This document shows, piece after piece, positions 1 to 8,424 of a stretch of 64,000 nucleotides of DNA (the stretch's first letter is position 1; every line of letters starts with the position of its first letter). The notes beneath the pieces were generated by a model that made no database searches, was not told the origin of the DNA, and worked only from the letters and a program-made list of their open reading frames with translations. The DNA is from Arsenophonus sp052171895 (GTDB lineage Bacteria; Pseudomonadota; Gammaproteobacteria; Enterobacterales; Enterobacteriaceae). Made by a program: the position numbers and the translations under genes. The stretch covers positions 1 to 64,000 of the forward strand of contig JBQMRN010000006.1 in assembly GCA_052171895.1 (NCBI GenBank), written 5' to 3'.

Positions 1-471
1 TATAAAACAGCTAATGTACTTGCTTCACTTCCAAAAGACACGAAACCGAAAATCAAGTCTGAGCTGCTAGGAGGTCTGCCTAGCAGAGAGGTGTCATGCT
101 GCTAATAAAACCATTGATGTTTTGTTACCAAGGTTTTTTCAGTGAAGTATCCTGCAGAGATAGAAAATCTGAAGAAAGATCAAGAAAAATTGCTGGTATT
201 CACGACTTCCTCTCTATCAGCAACACTGAAATGTCAATAAGAACTAGAAATGATGGGCGACGCGCAAAAGCTATAGTTCACGAAAATAACCCTTTCAAAG
301 GGTATTTAAGCTGATAGAGTCTGCTAAGAAAACCTGGATCCGCCTAATGGGGATAATTTATCCTGTTGACTCTGGTGGTAAACATCCTTCCATTTAATGA
401 TGGAGAACAGATTCATGAAGCATCAGACTGGAACGTAGCCTAACCGACCCATACAGCAAATTTACTAACTC
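1..471 (+). mobile_element. IS256-family element, 3' remnant
   Basis: This is the downstream part of an IS256-family (Mutator-type) element; its upstream part lies outside the window. The decayed translation keeps the family's C-terminal pattern: lysine-rich segment, LLAFYNFPS-like stretch, a degraded TTNSIES motif and a KFKDG-like end. The same DNA recurs at 13002-14448, 35511-36908, 41111-42565, 45484-46921 and 52939-54366. The terminal ATAACTC is degraded to CTAACTC. Many stops and frameshifts make it non-functional. Confidence 0.85.
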
Positions 472-850
472 CATATCCTACCGGTTATCAGGTTATTTTA
501 GGTGTATGGACAATTTATGATATCTGGAATACATTTTATCAAGTGATAGTTTCTAAGATAAAATCTTAGTTATTTTTTACTAACTGGCTAAACATTGCCA
601 TCATTTTATTTAAAAATTTGCCAATCTTTTTGGAGGTAAGCTAAAACTTACCTCTATATTATTTTAGTCTTGACTATTAATAGTATAGCTATTAATTATA
701 TATTATACTTATCAAGTATAAGTTATATATATACTATAATTAATATTATAGGTAAAATTTTATACTAATAAAAATTTAATAAAAATTATTTAACTTTACA
801 TATAGCGTAATTAATTTTTCCATATTTTATAAAAACTATTGAATTAAATA
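472..850. other. AT-rich intergenic stretch with two hairpins
   Basis: No gene is recognisable. Two inverted repeats stand out: CTAAGAT/ATCTTAG at 553-569 followed by a T-rich run, and GAGGTAAG/CTTACCTC at 633-654 followed by TATATTATTTT. Both could be intrinsic terminators on the plus strand. What they would terminate is unclear, because the DNA to the left is IS remnant. Confidence 0.4.
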
Positions 851-874
851 ATCTCCTATTTAGAAATAGGAGAT
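851..874 (+). promoter_or_regulatory. 24-nt near-palindrome holding the Shine-Dalgarno of the ail/ompX-like pseudogene
   Basis: The sequence reads ATCTCCTATTT-AG-AAATAGGAGAT, eleven perfectly paired bases on each side of a two-base centre. The right arm contains AGGAG, placed just upstream of the first codons of the Ail/OmpX-like pseudogene. In RNA the arm could pair with its partner and hide the ribosome-binding site. This is inference from the sequence; the gene behind it is dead. Confidence 0.45.
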
Positions 875-876
875 AC

Positions 877-1443
877 ATAAAATATTTACTAAATTTATCA
901 TTGCTACTATTTTTGCATATATTTCTTCTAATATTTATGCGGCAAATATAAAAATACCCTATCACTAGATTATGCAGAAAATCATTTCAATTTAAAGAAA
1001 AAGAATTTTAGGATAAACAAAATACCATTAATATTAAATATTGTTATGAAATTGATAATCACTGAGAGGAGAGCTTTATTAGCTTCTTGACTTATACTTA
1101 TCTAGAAGAGTGTTTAAAACGAAACTATATTTACTCTCTTTAAATATAGAGATCTGCTATTCAGCATTAAATTTTAATCAAAGCTATTATTTAATAAAAT
1201 ATTAATATTTATGGATTAATTTAGTACAGATCGTATTAGGTTTAAGGTAAAATTACCACAATTCTACTTTCAAAAATACTGAAACTACATTAGTTTATGG
1301 TATGCTAGTCTATAAATTAATGCGGCTAAAAACTTAGCTATTGAGATTTCTTATGAAGAGAGCAAATTATCTTTTAAACTTTCCAATTTAAAAGATATCA
1401 AATTCAGTGCTTGGATAATTGCTGTTGGTTATCGCTTCTAATT
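877..1443 (+). pseudogene. Ail/Lom/OmpX-family outer-membrane protein, degraded
   Basis: The N-terminus reads KIFTKFIIATIFAYISSNIYAA, split here as KIFTKFIIATI and FAYISSNIYAA: a signal peptide ending in an AxA-like cleavage site, although the expected ATG has become ATA. The C-terminal third still reads YG-GLQINAAKNLAIEISYEES followed by SAWIIAVGYRF. That is the typical last strand of eight-stranded Ail/OmpX barrels, ending in aromatic F. Several in-frame stops and at least two frameshifts separate the parts. In relatives such proteins mediate adhesion, invasion or serum resistance. The exact subfamily cannot be assigned. Confidence 0.7.
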
Positions 1444-1530
1444 TATTTAGCAAAATAAAAATTTATTATAAATTATAATATGATTTATAATAAGTAAATA
1501 TTTTAAATATTAATATAATACATTTATAGA

Positions 1531-2316
1531 TTAGTTTTTTACTTTAATAAATAAACTTAATAGAAATAAAACACTCGCACAGATCACAACCGAAGGCCCT
1601 GCTGCTGTATTGTAATAGGCAGACAGAGCAAGTCCAGCTGTCACGGCAAACATACTGATAATAATAGCCGCAACTGCCATTTGCTCTGGTGTTTTAGCAA
1701 ATCGTCTACCCGTAGCGGCAGGAATAATTAATAATGAGGTAATAATTAAAGCACCGACAAATTTCATGGCAATACCTATGGTAAGGGCAGTAAGCAGCAT
1801 TAATAGTATTTTAAGCTGCTTTATCTTTACGCCATCAACAAAAGCTAAATCCTGATTTACTGTTATTGACAGTAAATTACGCCATTGCCAGACAATGATT
1901 GAGGAAACAATTGCCACGCCTATCGTGATTGAAAAAACATCTTCTGTGGTTACTGATAATAAATCACCAAATAAATAAGCCATTAAATCCATACGAACAT
2001 TGCCCATTAAACTAGCTACTACTAATCCAAGTGATAGGGCACTATGTGCCATTATCCCTAATAGGGTATCAATGGGCAGTTGTAGGCGCTTTTCTAGCAA
2101 GGCTAATAAAATAGCAAGAATAAGGGTGATAGTAATAACGGTATAAAACAGATTAACATTGAATAATAAACCAATAGCGATACCAAGTAATGAGACATGA
2201 GCGAGAGTATCACCAAAATATGACATACGCCGCCAGACAACGAAAGAACCTAGTGGTCCTGTAGCAATGCCTAACAACATGCCAGCTAGCCAAGCAGGTA
2301 GTAATACTTCAATCAT
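1531..2316 (-). CDS. znuB: Zinc ABC transporter permease ZnuB
   Basis: ZnuB is the inner-membrane permease of the high-affinity Zn(II) importer ZnuABC. The protein is about 261 residues, the family's usual length, and almost entirely hydrophobic helices. It opens with MIEVLLPAWLAGMLLG followed by the conserved GPLGSFVVWRRMSYFGDTLAHVSL segment (two parts: GPLGSFVVWRRMS and YFGDTLAHVSL). I place the start at the internal ATG at 2314-2316 rather than 12 codons upstream, because this matches E. coli ZnuB. This start overlaps the znuC stop by 8 bases, implying translational coupling. No disruption is visible. Its partner binding protein ZnuA is broken, so activity depends on a substitute or on binding-protein-independent transport. 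Confidence 0.95.
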   Translation of the reverse strand: MIEVLLPAWLAGMLLGIATGPLGSFVVWRRMSYFGDTLAHVSLLGIAIGLLFNVNLFYTVITITLILAILLALLEKRLQLPIDTLLGIMAHSALSLGLVVASLMGNVRMDLMAYLFGDLLSVTTEDVFSITIGVAIVSSIIVWQWRNLLSITVNQDLAFVDGVKIKQLKILLMLLTALTIGIAMKFVGALIITSLLIIPAATGRRFAKTPEQMAVAAIIISMFAVTAGLALSAYYNTAAGPSVVICASVLFLLSLFIKVKN

Positions 2317-3073
2317 GACGACAGTTCCCTGTATGTTTATCCTCAATATCATTATTTAAATCACATTGATGATTATGATGATGGTGGCGATAGATACCTA
2401 TCTGTTCTATCCAACGCTGGCCAAACATGGCAATAAATTCGGGATCTAAAGCCACATCCTCTGGTCGACCAGAGCAGCATATTTTTTTATTAATACAAAG
2501 TACTTTATCAGTTTTTGCCATCACAAAGTGTAGATCATGTGAGATCATAAAAACAGCACAATTTAATTCAGTGCGAATATTATCAATCAGATTATATAAA
2601 GCAACTTGACCGTTGATATCTACGCCTTGTGTAGGTTCATCTAAAACAAGTAATTGTGGTTTATTTAGTAGTGCACGGGCAAGTAGTATACGTTGAGTTT
2701 CTCCACCTGATAGTTTTTGCATTTGTTGCTCAATAAGATGATCAGCGCCAACACGTATTAAAGCAGGAATAATATTAGTAGTTTTTACTCCAGGTTTTAA
2801 TGTCATAAAACGTTTAACTGTTAAAGGCATTATTACATCTAGTGACAATTTTTGTGGCAGATAACCGATGCGCAATTTAGCTTGATAAATTATTTCTCCT
2901 TGACTGGGTGTAATTAACCCAAGGACTATCTTAGCTAAAGTAGATTTACCAGCACCATTTGTCCCTAATAGAGTTAATATTTCTCCAGCATGTAAATCAA
3001 AGGAGATATTTTCAACAATTTGGTATGAACCAAAACTAACAGTAATATTTTTTAAGATTAATAGCGTTTGCAT
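2309..3073 (-). CDS. znuC: Zinc ABC transporter ATPase ZnuC
   Basis: ZnuC is the cytoplasmic ATPase that powers zinc import through ZnuB. It has a Walker A GTNGAGKST near residue 35, the Q-loop region YLPQKLS, the signature LSGGETQR, Walker B LLVLDEPTQG and the H-switch MISHDLH. The C-terminal tail is histidine-rich (YRHHHHNHQ), as in enterobacterial ZnuC. I prefer the ATG at 3071-3073 (MQTLLILKN), which aligns with E. coli ZnuC. A start at 3091 would add six residues, and neither has a strong Shine-Dalgarno. It is divergent from znuA, with a Zur-like palindrome between, and overlaps znuB downstream. The reading frame is intact. Confidence 0.95.
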   Translation of the reverse strand: MQTLLILKNITVSFGSYQIVENISFDLHAGEILTLLGTNGAGKSTLAKIVLGLITPSQGEIIYQAKLRIGYLPQKLSLDVIMPLTVKRFMTLKPGVKTTNIIPALIRVGADHLIEQQMQKLSGGETQRILLARALLNKPQLLVLDEPTQGVDINGQVALYNLIDNIRTELNCAVFMISHDLHFVMAKTDKVLCINKKICCSGRPEDVALDPEFIAMFGQRWIEQIGIYRHHHHNHQCDLNNDIEDKHTGNCRHD

Positions 3074-3108
3074 GGTAAATAATTCTTGCAACTTGCAAAA
3101 TGATTAAT

Positions 3109-3125
3109 ATGTTATTATATAACAT
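3109..3125. promoter_or_regulatory. Zur-type operator between znuC and znuA
   Basis: The palindrome ATGTTAT-TAT-ATAACAT lies in the divergent intergenic region, 36 bases from znuC and about 70 from znuA. It resembles the known enterobacterial Zur box (GTTATNNTATAAC core). In relatives Zur with zinc represses both divergent units from one site. Perfect symmetry suggests it is still under selection or only recently freed. Confidence 0.75.
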
Positions 3126-3195
3126 AACTAAAATTAGTCTATAAAAACTATCTTATAGTATAGTACACAAAATAAAAAAAATTATTCAAAAATTT

Positions 3196-4122
3196 ATGAA
3201 AAAATGTATTCTTGCTGGACTGTTACTCAGTTTTTTATTTACTACCCATGCTGATGTAGTTACTTCAATCCGTCCGTTAGGTTTTATTGCCGCAGCTATT
3301 ACTAATGGTGTCACTGATCTATATATATTATTACCTCATGGTGCTTCACCCAATGATTATGCTTTAAAACCATCCGATCTGAAAAAAATCAAAACTACTA
3401 ATCTTTTCATTTGGGTTGGATTCAGAGTTAGAAACTTTTTTAGAGAAACCATTAGCACAGTTAGCTACTGACAAACGGATTAGATTAGCTGAAGATCCAA
3501 GTATAAAAATACAGTTATTGAAAAGTACTGATGATAGTACATTGATAAATAATAAAAACTCTCATGGCCATGATCATGATGAGCATCATTCACATGGTGA
3601 ATATAATATGCACATCTGGTTGTCACCAGACATTACGCGTATTGCTGCTAATATTATTCACCACCGATTAGTAGCTTTATATCCTAAATGTAAAAAACAG
3701 TTAGACGTAAACCTTCGTAAATTCTATGAGAAATTAACGCAAACTGATAAAAATATTGCTAATATGTTATCACAGTTGGATGGAGATAAGGGATATTTTA
3801 TTTTTCATGATACCTATGCTTACTTTGAAAAACGCTATCATTTAGCCTTATTGGGTTATTTTACTATTAATCCTATCATTCAATCTGGTGCCCAAAAACT
3901 ATATCAAATAAGTACAATCTTGGCTCAGAAAAATCAGTTTGTGTTTTTGCTAAATCAAAATTCAGGCCAGAGATGATTAAAACTGTTATAAACGATAGCC
4001 ATGTACGGATGGTGACATTATAACCATTATGGAGCGGCATCAAGTTAAGTCAGGATAGCTATGTGGAATTTTTAACAATCTTATCTAATCAATTTAAGAG
4101 CTGCCTGCTGGATAAGAGCTAG
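3196..4122 (+). pseudogene. znuA: Zinc-binding protein ZnuA, frameshifted
   Basis: ZnuA would be the periplasmic zinc-capturing protein of ZnuABC. A signal peptide (MKKCILAGLLLSFLFTTHA) leads into TSIRPLGFIAAAITNGV, the family's start, and the LPHGASPNDYALKPSDL zinc-ligand region. A one-base frameshift near 3422 separates this from SELETFLEKPLAQL and a His-rich loop (HGHDHDEHHSHGE). A second frameshift near 3930 and an in-frame TAA at about 4021 precede the C-terminus, where SYVEFLTILSNQF is still readable. The decay is mild compared with neighbours, so inactivation looks recent. A translational-slippage rescue cannot be excluded but would need two events plus readthrough. Confidence 0.92.
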
Positions 4123-4136
4123 AAGGAATTTAATAC

Positions 4137-5495
4137 GTGCAGCAGATGGCGAAGACTATCGTTCAGGTATATGGTAATCTGCCTAAACAGCATAAAATAA
4201 TGCTAGTCACATTGGCAGTAGCAACATTAGCTGTCGCAATTTGTCGGCCTATAGTTATTCAACCCAATGATAAAGATAAAAATATCTCTCAAAAATTTCC
4301 AATAAAACCAGATATTATTCTAAGTAATAACGATAAAAATGAAATTGACACCACCAAAGTAGATAACTCAGATACTAATGATGCTATCACCGATAGCACC
4401 GATCAGTTAGCAGATGAAGGGATAACTGATGGAAAAAATGCTGATACACCCGATGAACATGTTATTTCAAACGGTGATAATCTAACTAGTATTTTAACTC
4501 AGTATGGTTTAGATGCGGCCGATGTCGTGGCACTATCTAATCAACACCGAAGTTTACGTAATTTGCAAATAGGGCAAACGTTAACCTGGGAATTGAATAA
4601 AAAAGATGGAGAGTTACAAACACTGACATGGGTTATTTCGCAGCGTGAAACACGCGTTTATACTCGTCAAGGTACCTCTAGTACTTTTAATGAAGAGAAG
4701 AAAATTCGTCAAGGTGTATGGGCTGATAAAGTTATCCAAGGTAAAATAAACGGTAATTTTACTTCTAGTGCGGTTAATGCAAGCTTAACCTATGACGAAG
4801 CACGTGAAGTATCTAAAGCACTACAATGGGAGATTGATTTTCGCAAACTAAAGTCTGGCGATAAATTTTCGGTCTTGTTAAGTCGTGAAATGCTTGATGG
4901 TCACAGTGAACAAAGTCGTTTATTGGGGGTTCATTTATTAACTAATGGTAAGAATTACTATGCTTTTCGAGCAGAAAATGGTCGCTATTATGATAGTAAA
5001 GCTAATGGCTTAGAGCAAGGCTTCTTACGTTATCCTACAGCTAAAACCTTTAGGGTCTCTTCTTCTTTTAGTTTGCGTCGTATAAATCCGGTAACAGGGC
5101 GTCCAACTCCTCATCATGGAGTAGATCTTTCTATGCCAGTTGGGACACCAATCTTAGCTGTTGGTGATGGTGAAGTTATTATAGCGAAATATAGTGGAGC
5201 GGCTGGTAATTTTATTGCTATTCGCCATGGTCGTCAGTATAGCAGTCGTTATATGCATCTACGTAAATTATTAGTTAAACCAGGTCAGAAAGTAAAAAAA
5301 GGTGAACGTATTGCATTATCAGGTAATACTGGGCGTACTACCGGCTCTCATTTGCATTATGAATTATGGTTTAATCAGCGAGCAGTCAATCCATTAACTG
5401 CTAATTTACCTCATTCAGGTAGATTAACAGGTAAAGATCGTCAACTATTTCTGGTATCTGTTAAAGAGAATAAATCGAAGTTAGCAAATAATTAA
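4137..5495 (+). CDS. mepM: Murein DD-endopeptidase MepM (YebA)
   Basis: MepM cleaves D-Ala-mDAP cross-links so that new peptidoglycan can be inserted during growth. At 452 residues it is close to E. coli MepM (440). A membrane anchor spans about residues 20-36 (IMLVTLAVATLAVAI), followed by an acidic linker. A LysM-like domain lies around residues 108-152 (HVISNGDNLTSILTQYGL...LQIGQTLTW). The M23 peptidase domain is C-terminal, with zinc ligands in HHGVDLSMP and SHLHYELW and the RYMHL motif. The start is GTG, preceded by AGAAGGA at suitable spacing. In E. coli it sits between znuA and lpxM, as here. The frame is intact, making it the best-preserved gene of this block. Confidence 0.95.
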   Translation: MQQMAKTIVQVYGNLPKQHKIMLVTLAVATLAVAICRPIVIQPNDKDKNISQKFPIKPDIILSNNDKNEIDTTKVDNSDTNDAITDSTDQLADEGITDGKNADTPDEHVISNGDNLTSILTQYGLDAADVVALSNQHRSLRNLQIGQTLTWELNKKDGELQTLTWVISQRETRVYTRQGTSSTFNEEKKIRQGVWADKVIQGKINGNFTSSAVNASLTYDEAREVSKALQWEIDFRKLKSGDKFSVLLSREMLDGHSEQSRLLGVHLLTNGKNYYAFRAENGRYYDSKANGLEQGFLRYPTAKTFRVSSSFSLRRINPVTGRPTPHHGVDLSMPVGTPILAVGDGEVIIAKYSGAAGNFIAIRHGRQYSSRYMHLRKLLVKPGQKVKKGERIALSGNTGRTTGSHLHYELWFNQRAVNPLTANLPHSGRLTGKDRQLFLVSVKENKSKLANN

Positions 5496-5628
5496 TATGG
5501 TTTTTATTAGTTAATAGGTTGTGAAATACTATTTCATTTATTACCATAATTATTTATGTAAATCATGAGGTTAACATTATATATTTACCTTAAATTTTAT
5601 ATTTTATACGTTATATTTGAGTGTTCTA
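5496..5628. other. Intergenic gap mepM-lpxM
   Basis: AT-rich, with no gene or clear terminator. A weak promoter-like TATATTT lies just upstream of the lpxM remnant start. Confidence 0.4.
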
Positions 5629-6615
5629 ATGAATAGAAAACACTTTACAGATAGTAAACTTGCTTATATATTCCTACTTTTCATAGTATTTATCCACACC
5701 ACAGATATTGGGATGTGGGCTAGTGTTTTGCTATTAGTGGCTACTGCTTATTACCTATTAAGTTACACGATCTGTTAGTAGCAAAAATAGATAAGTTAAT
5801 TGGTAAATTAGCAACAGGCTTGCGTAGGCGGGCAAAAATTAATTTACTTTACATGTTTTCCTGAATTGATTGAGTAGCAACGAGAAAAATATATTGATAA
5901 AATGTTTGCTTGTAGCACCTCAATCTTTTGCTATATTGCCTAAATTAGTTTTATACGGTGTAGATAAAACTACAGCATGAACTCATTGGCATAATGAGCA
6001 AATTATTGCATGACTGAAAGAAAAAGAGCGCAATATTATTTTTATGCTACCTCCTCATACTTAGGCGGTTGATATTCCGGCTATTTCTATTAGCAGCTTG
6101 AGGTCAAAATGGCAGCCATGTTTCATCATCAAAAGGATCTAGTGGGCAATTATTTATGGAATAAAGTGCCTTATCATTTTGATGCTCGCTTATATTTTGT
6201 GAACCGGGTATCAAATCTTTGATTGCCAATGTCAGGCAAAGTTATTGTGGATTTTATTTACCTGATCAAGATTCAAGTGCAGAACATGGTGAGTTTGTTG
6301 ATTTTCAACTATAAAGCAACCCTACTAGTAATAGGGCCGGTTGATTAAGGTATCTCAGGCAAAGATTCTGCCGTTATTTCTAGTTTATAATTATAAAATT
6401 CATCAATTACATATCTATATCCCTGAACCAATGCTAGATGTTGAACAACAGAGTAATTACTATATTGCTAGCCGAATGAACAAAGAGTTGGAATATTTAG
6501 TTAAATTTTATCTAGCACAATATACCTGGATATTAAAATTATTAAAACTCGCAAAACCGGTGAGGTAGATAGTCTTATTGCCGCGATGATCTTTATTGAT
6601 AAAGATCGAACTTAA
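5629..6615 (+). pseudogene. lpxM: Lipid A myristoyltransferase LpxM (MsbB), degraded
   Basis: LpxM adds the last (myristoyl) chain to lipid A at the inner membrane. The remnant is readable in pieces across frames: LIGKLATGLRRRAKINL, CFPELIEQQREKYIDKMFA, MLPPS-AVDIPA (the VPHGWAVD region), YYLPDQDSSAEHGEFVDF and QYTWILKLLK. These follow LpxM order along the whole gene. Multiple stops, frameshifts and short deletions destroy it; the catalytic HX4D-type region lies in the most damaged part. It lies directly after mepM, as in E. coli. If no second copy exists, lipid A would be under-acylated. Confidence 0.9.
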
Positions 6616-6860
6616 TATTTTCAAACGGTAAAATTGTTACCTACTTTAATAAGTTAGTTTCGTTATCTTTAACTTTTTATTTAAATCGTCGAATTATAAA
6701 TAACTATTTTAAAACCAATTTCACCTTTTGTTGTGCTAGCATTACCTTTGTGGTGATTAATAAAATGCTTAGCAGAAAATACATACCAGATAGTTTTGTT
6801 GTATCTATGGCTACATTAGTTATAATAGTGCCTTTATTAAGGATATGCTCAGCGTTAATA
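6616..6860 (-). other. Unidentified gene remnant
   Basis: The minus strand has an open stretch over most of this segment, cut by an IS256 copy at 6861. In relatives the gene convergent with lpxM here is pykA, but I could not match this segment to pyruvate kinase. I see no recognisable motif. Confidence 0.25.
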
Positions 6861-7955
6861 AAGTTATTAAAAATCTCCTTTTTATGACCTGTCAGGCTAC
6901 TGCTCAACTCTGATGCTTTATGAATCTCTTCTCCATCCTTAAGTTAAAGGTTACTTATATCACTAGGGTAAAAAGCACCTCAAATCCCCTTAGCGCTGGT
7001 TCCAGTTTTTCTGAGCAGACGAGAGCAACTTAAATTTCATTAAAATGGTTATTTTCTTGAACCATACTTCTTCAAACCTCAGCTTTATTGTTCTTATTGA
7101 CGCCAAGTGCTCTCACAAGAAGAAGTCGTAGAATGCCAGCAGCTCTTCTCAATCTTTCTCAAGCTTCTTAATCGCTTCAAGATATTTCACTGAAAACCTT
7201 ACACAAACACAAGATCAAGGGCTTTATTAGCAACATCGCAGCTCTCTGCTAAGCATAATCTCCCCCCACCAAGCTCAGCCTTAACTTTTGGTTTTATTCC
7301 TTTAGAGAGTAAAGCCAGCACATTAGCTGTTTTGTGTACCCAATAGCGTTGGTGCTGGATATCCAGGAATACCTTTAAGATTGCATTCCAAAAACCAAGT
7401 GTACCCTCCTCCCCCAGTAGCAAGCCTGGGAGTACGGTTAAGCCACGTGCTCGTAATCCATTAAAATTTAAGCAAATTTCTGTTCTGACTTTCGATAAGC
7501 ATCTTCGAGCGCAACGAGCTCCTGCTTACGTCCATGCTCAGTAATTCCGATAATCACTAGAAGGCAAAGGCGATCATCTTGCCTGGACATGACTCTATAT
7601 ACCATCAGCTAAGAAATAAACGTAGCGCATATCGCTTAAATCAGATAGAAAGCACATTGCCTTGTTCTCTTCAAGCTATTGCTGTTTCAGCTTCCTGATA
7701 CTACTAGAGAGAGCATGTACTTTTTCACCAATAAGCGCCACTGGGGATCCGTAAAAATAATCAGTGGATATGCATCGCAGCTACAGCCATGGTATAGCAA
7801 CTCTTTGATGCTTTTTAGACTGCCTTAGATAAGGCAGTAGCAACAAGCTATTGCAGCATATTCCCCTTACCAGTGCGATCGATCCCTGATCTTATGTACT
7901 TTAATCTCAACATCATCAATACTAGTCTGTATAAAAGTTTTCTGTGATATAATGC
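6861..7955 (-). mobile_element. IS256-family element, truncated
   Basis: Minus-strand copy of the IS256 element found at 13002-14448. The 3' terminal repeat is degraded (AAGTTATTA for GAGTTATTA). Readable pieces include WVHKTANVLALLSKGIK and the CGDxH-like catalytic surroundings, with many stops. It ends near 7955 inside what would be the 5' half, so the first third is missing. The element cuts off the unidentified remnant on its left. Confidence 0.85.
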
Positions 7956-8010
7956 GCTAACCCAATGTACCTATAATAGTACATAGAAACTAGCATAAAC
8001 AAAGGAACTA

Positions 8011-8033
8011 ACCAGCTTTCATATAAAGCTGGT
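8011..8033. terminator. Hairpin ACCAGCTTT-CATAT-AAAGCTGGT
   Basis: A perfect nine-base stem with a five-base loop, followed by AAAACAG on the plus strand. It is terminator-like in shape, with no strong T-run. It lies between IS remnants. Confidence 0.45.
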
Positions 8034-8090
8034 AAAACAGAAAAGGATAATAATAAGAAAAATTATATATAAAGCAAATGCTTGATTAGT

Positions 8091-8121
8091 AAAAAGATCT
8101 TCTTATAAGAAAGATCTTTTT
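8091..8121. terminator. Bidirectional intrinsic terminator
   Basis: AAAAAGATCTT and AAGATCTTTTT form an eleven-base stem around a nine-base loop, giving a T-run on either strand. It lies just downstream of the minus-strand remnant at 8135-8424 and so may have been its terminator. Confidence 0.6.
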
Positions 8122-8134
8122 AGTAATCATAATC

Positions 8135-8424
8135 AATATAATAGCCTCAGGTAATTTTCAGTAAATTTCTCCATTAATAACATGGCATAAGCAATAATTT
8201 CCCTGGTGCCAACAGAACCTTGGATTTCTCCATTGCAGCTAAACCATTATGGCGTTACAAGCGTAGTGAACCATATAGCTATTGATCTTTACTATGATCA
8301 ATCAATGCGGAGAAAGGTACAATTATTCCTTGATTATGCAAACATAAAGTTTTTTTCAATATCAGCATGTAACCTGCAGAATTAGGAATTAGCTTGATGG
8401 TTAGGAAATTAAATCGCTCTTTAA
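8135..8424 (-). pseudogene. C-terminal remnant of an unidentified gene
   Basis: Reading the minus strand gives LTIKLIPNSAGYMLILKKT and, after frameshifts, EIQGSVGTREIIAYAMLLM with a short tail before a stop and the terminator at 8091-8121. It looks like the end of a real protein, cut at its 5' side by the IS91 copy. I do not recognise the family. Confidence 0.35.
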
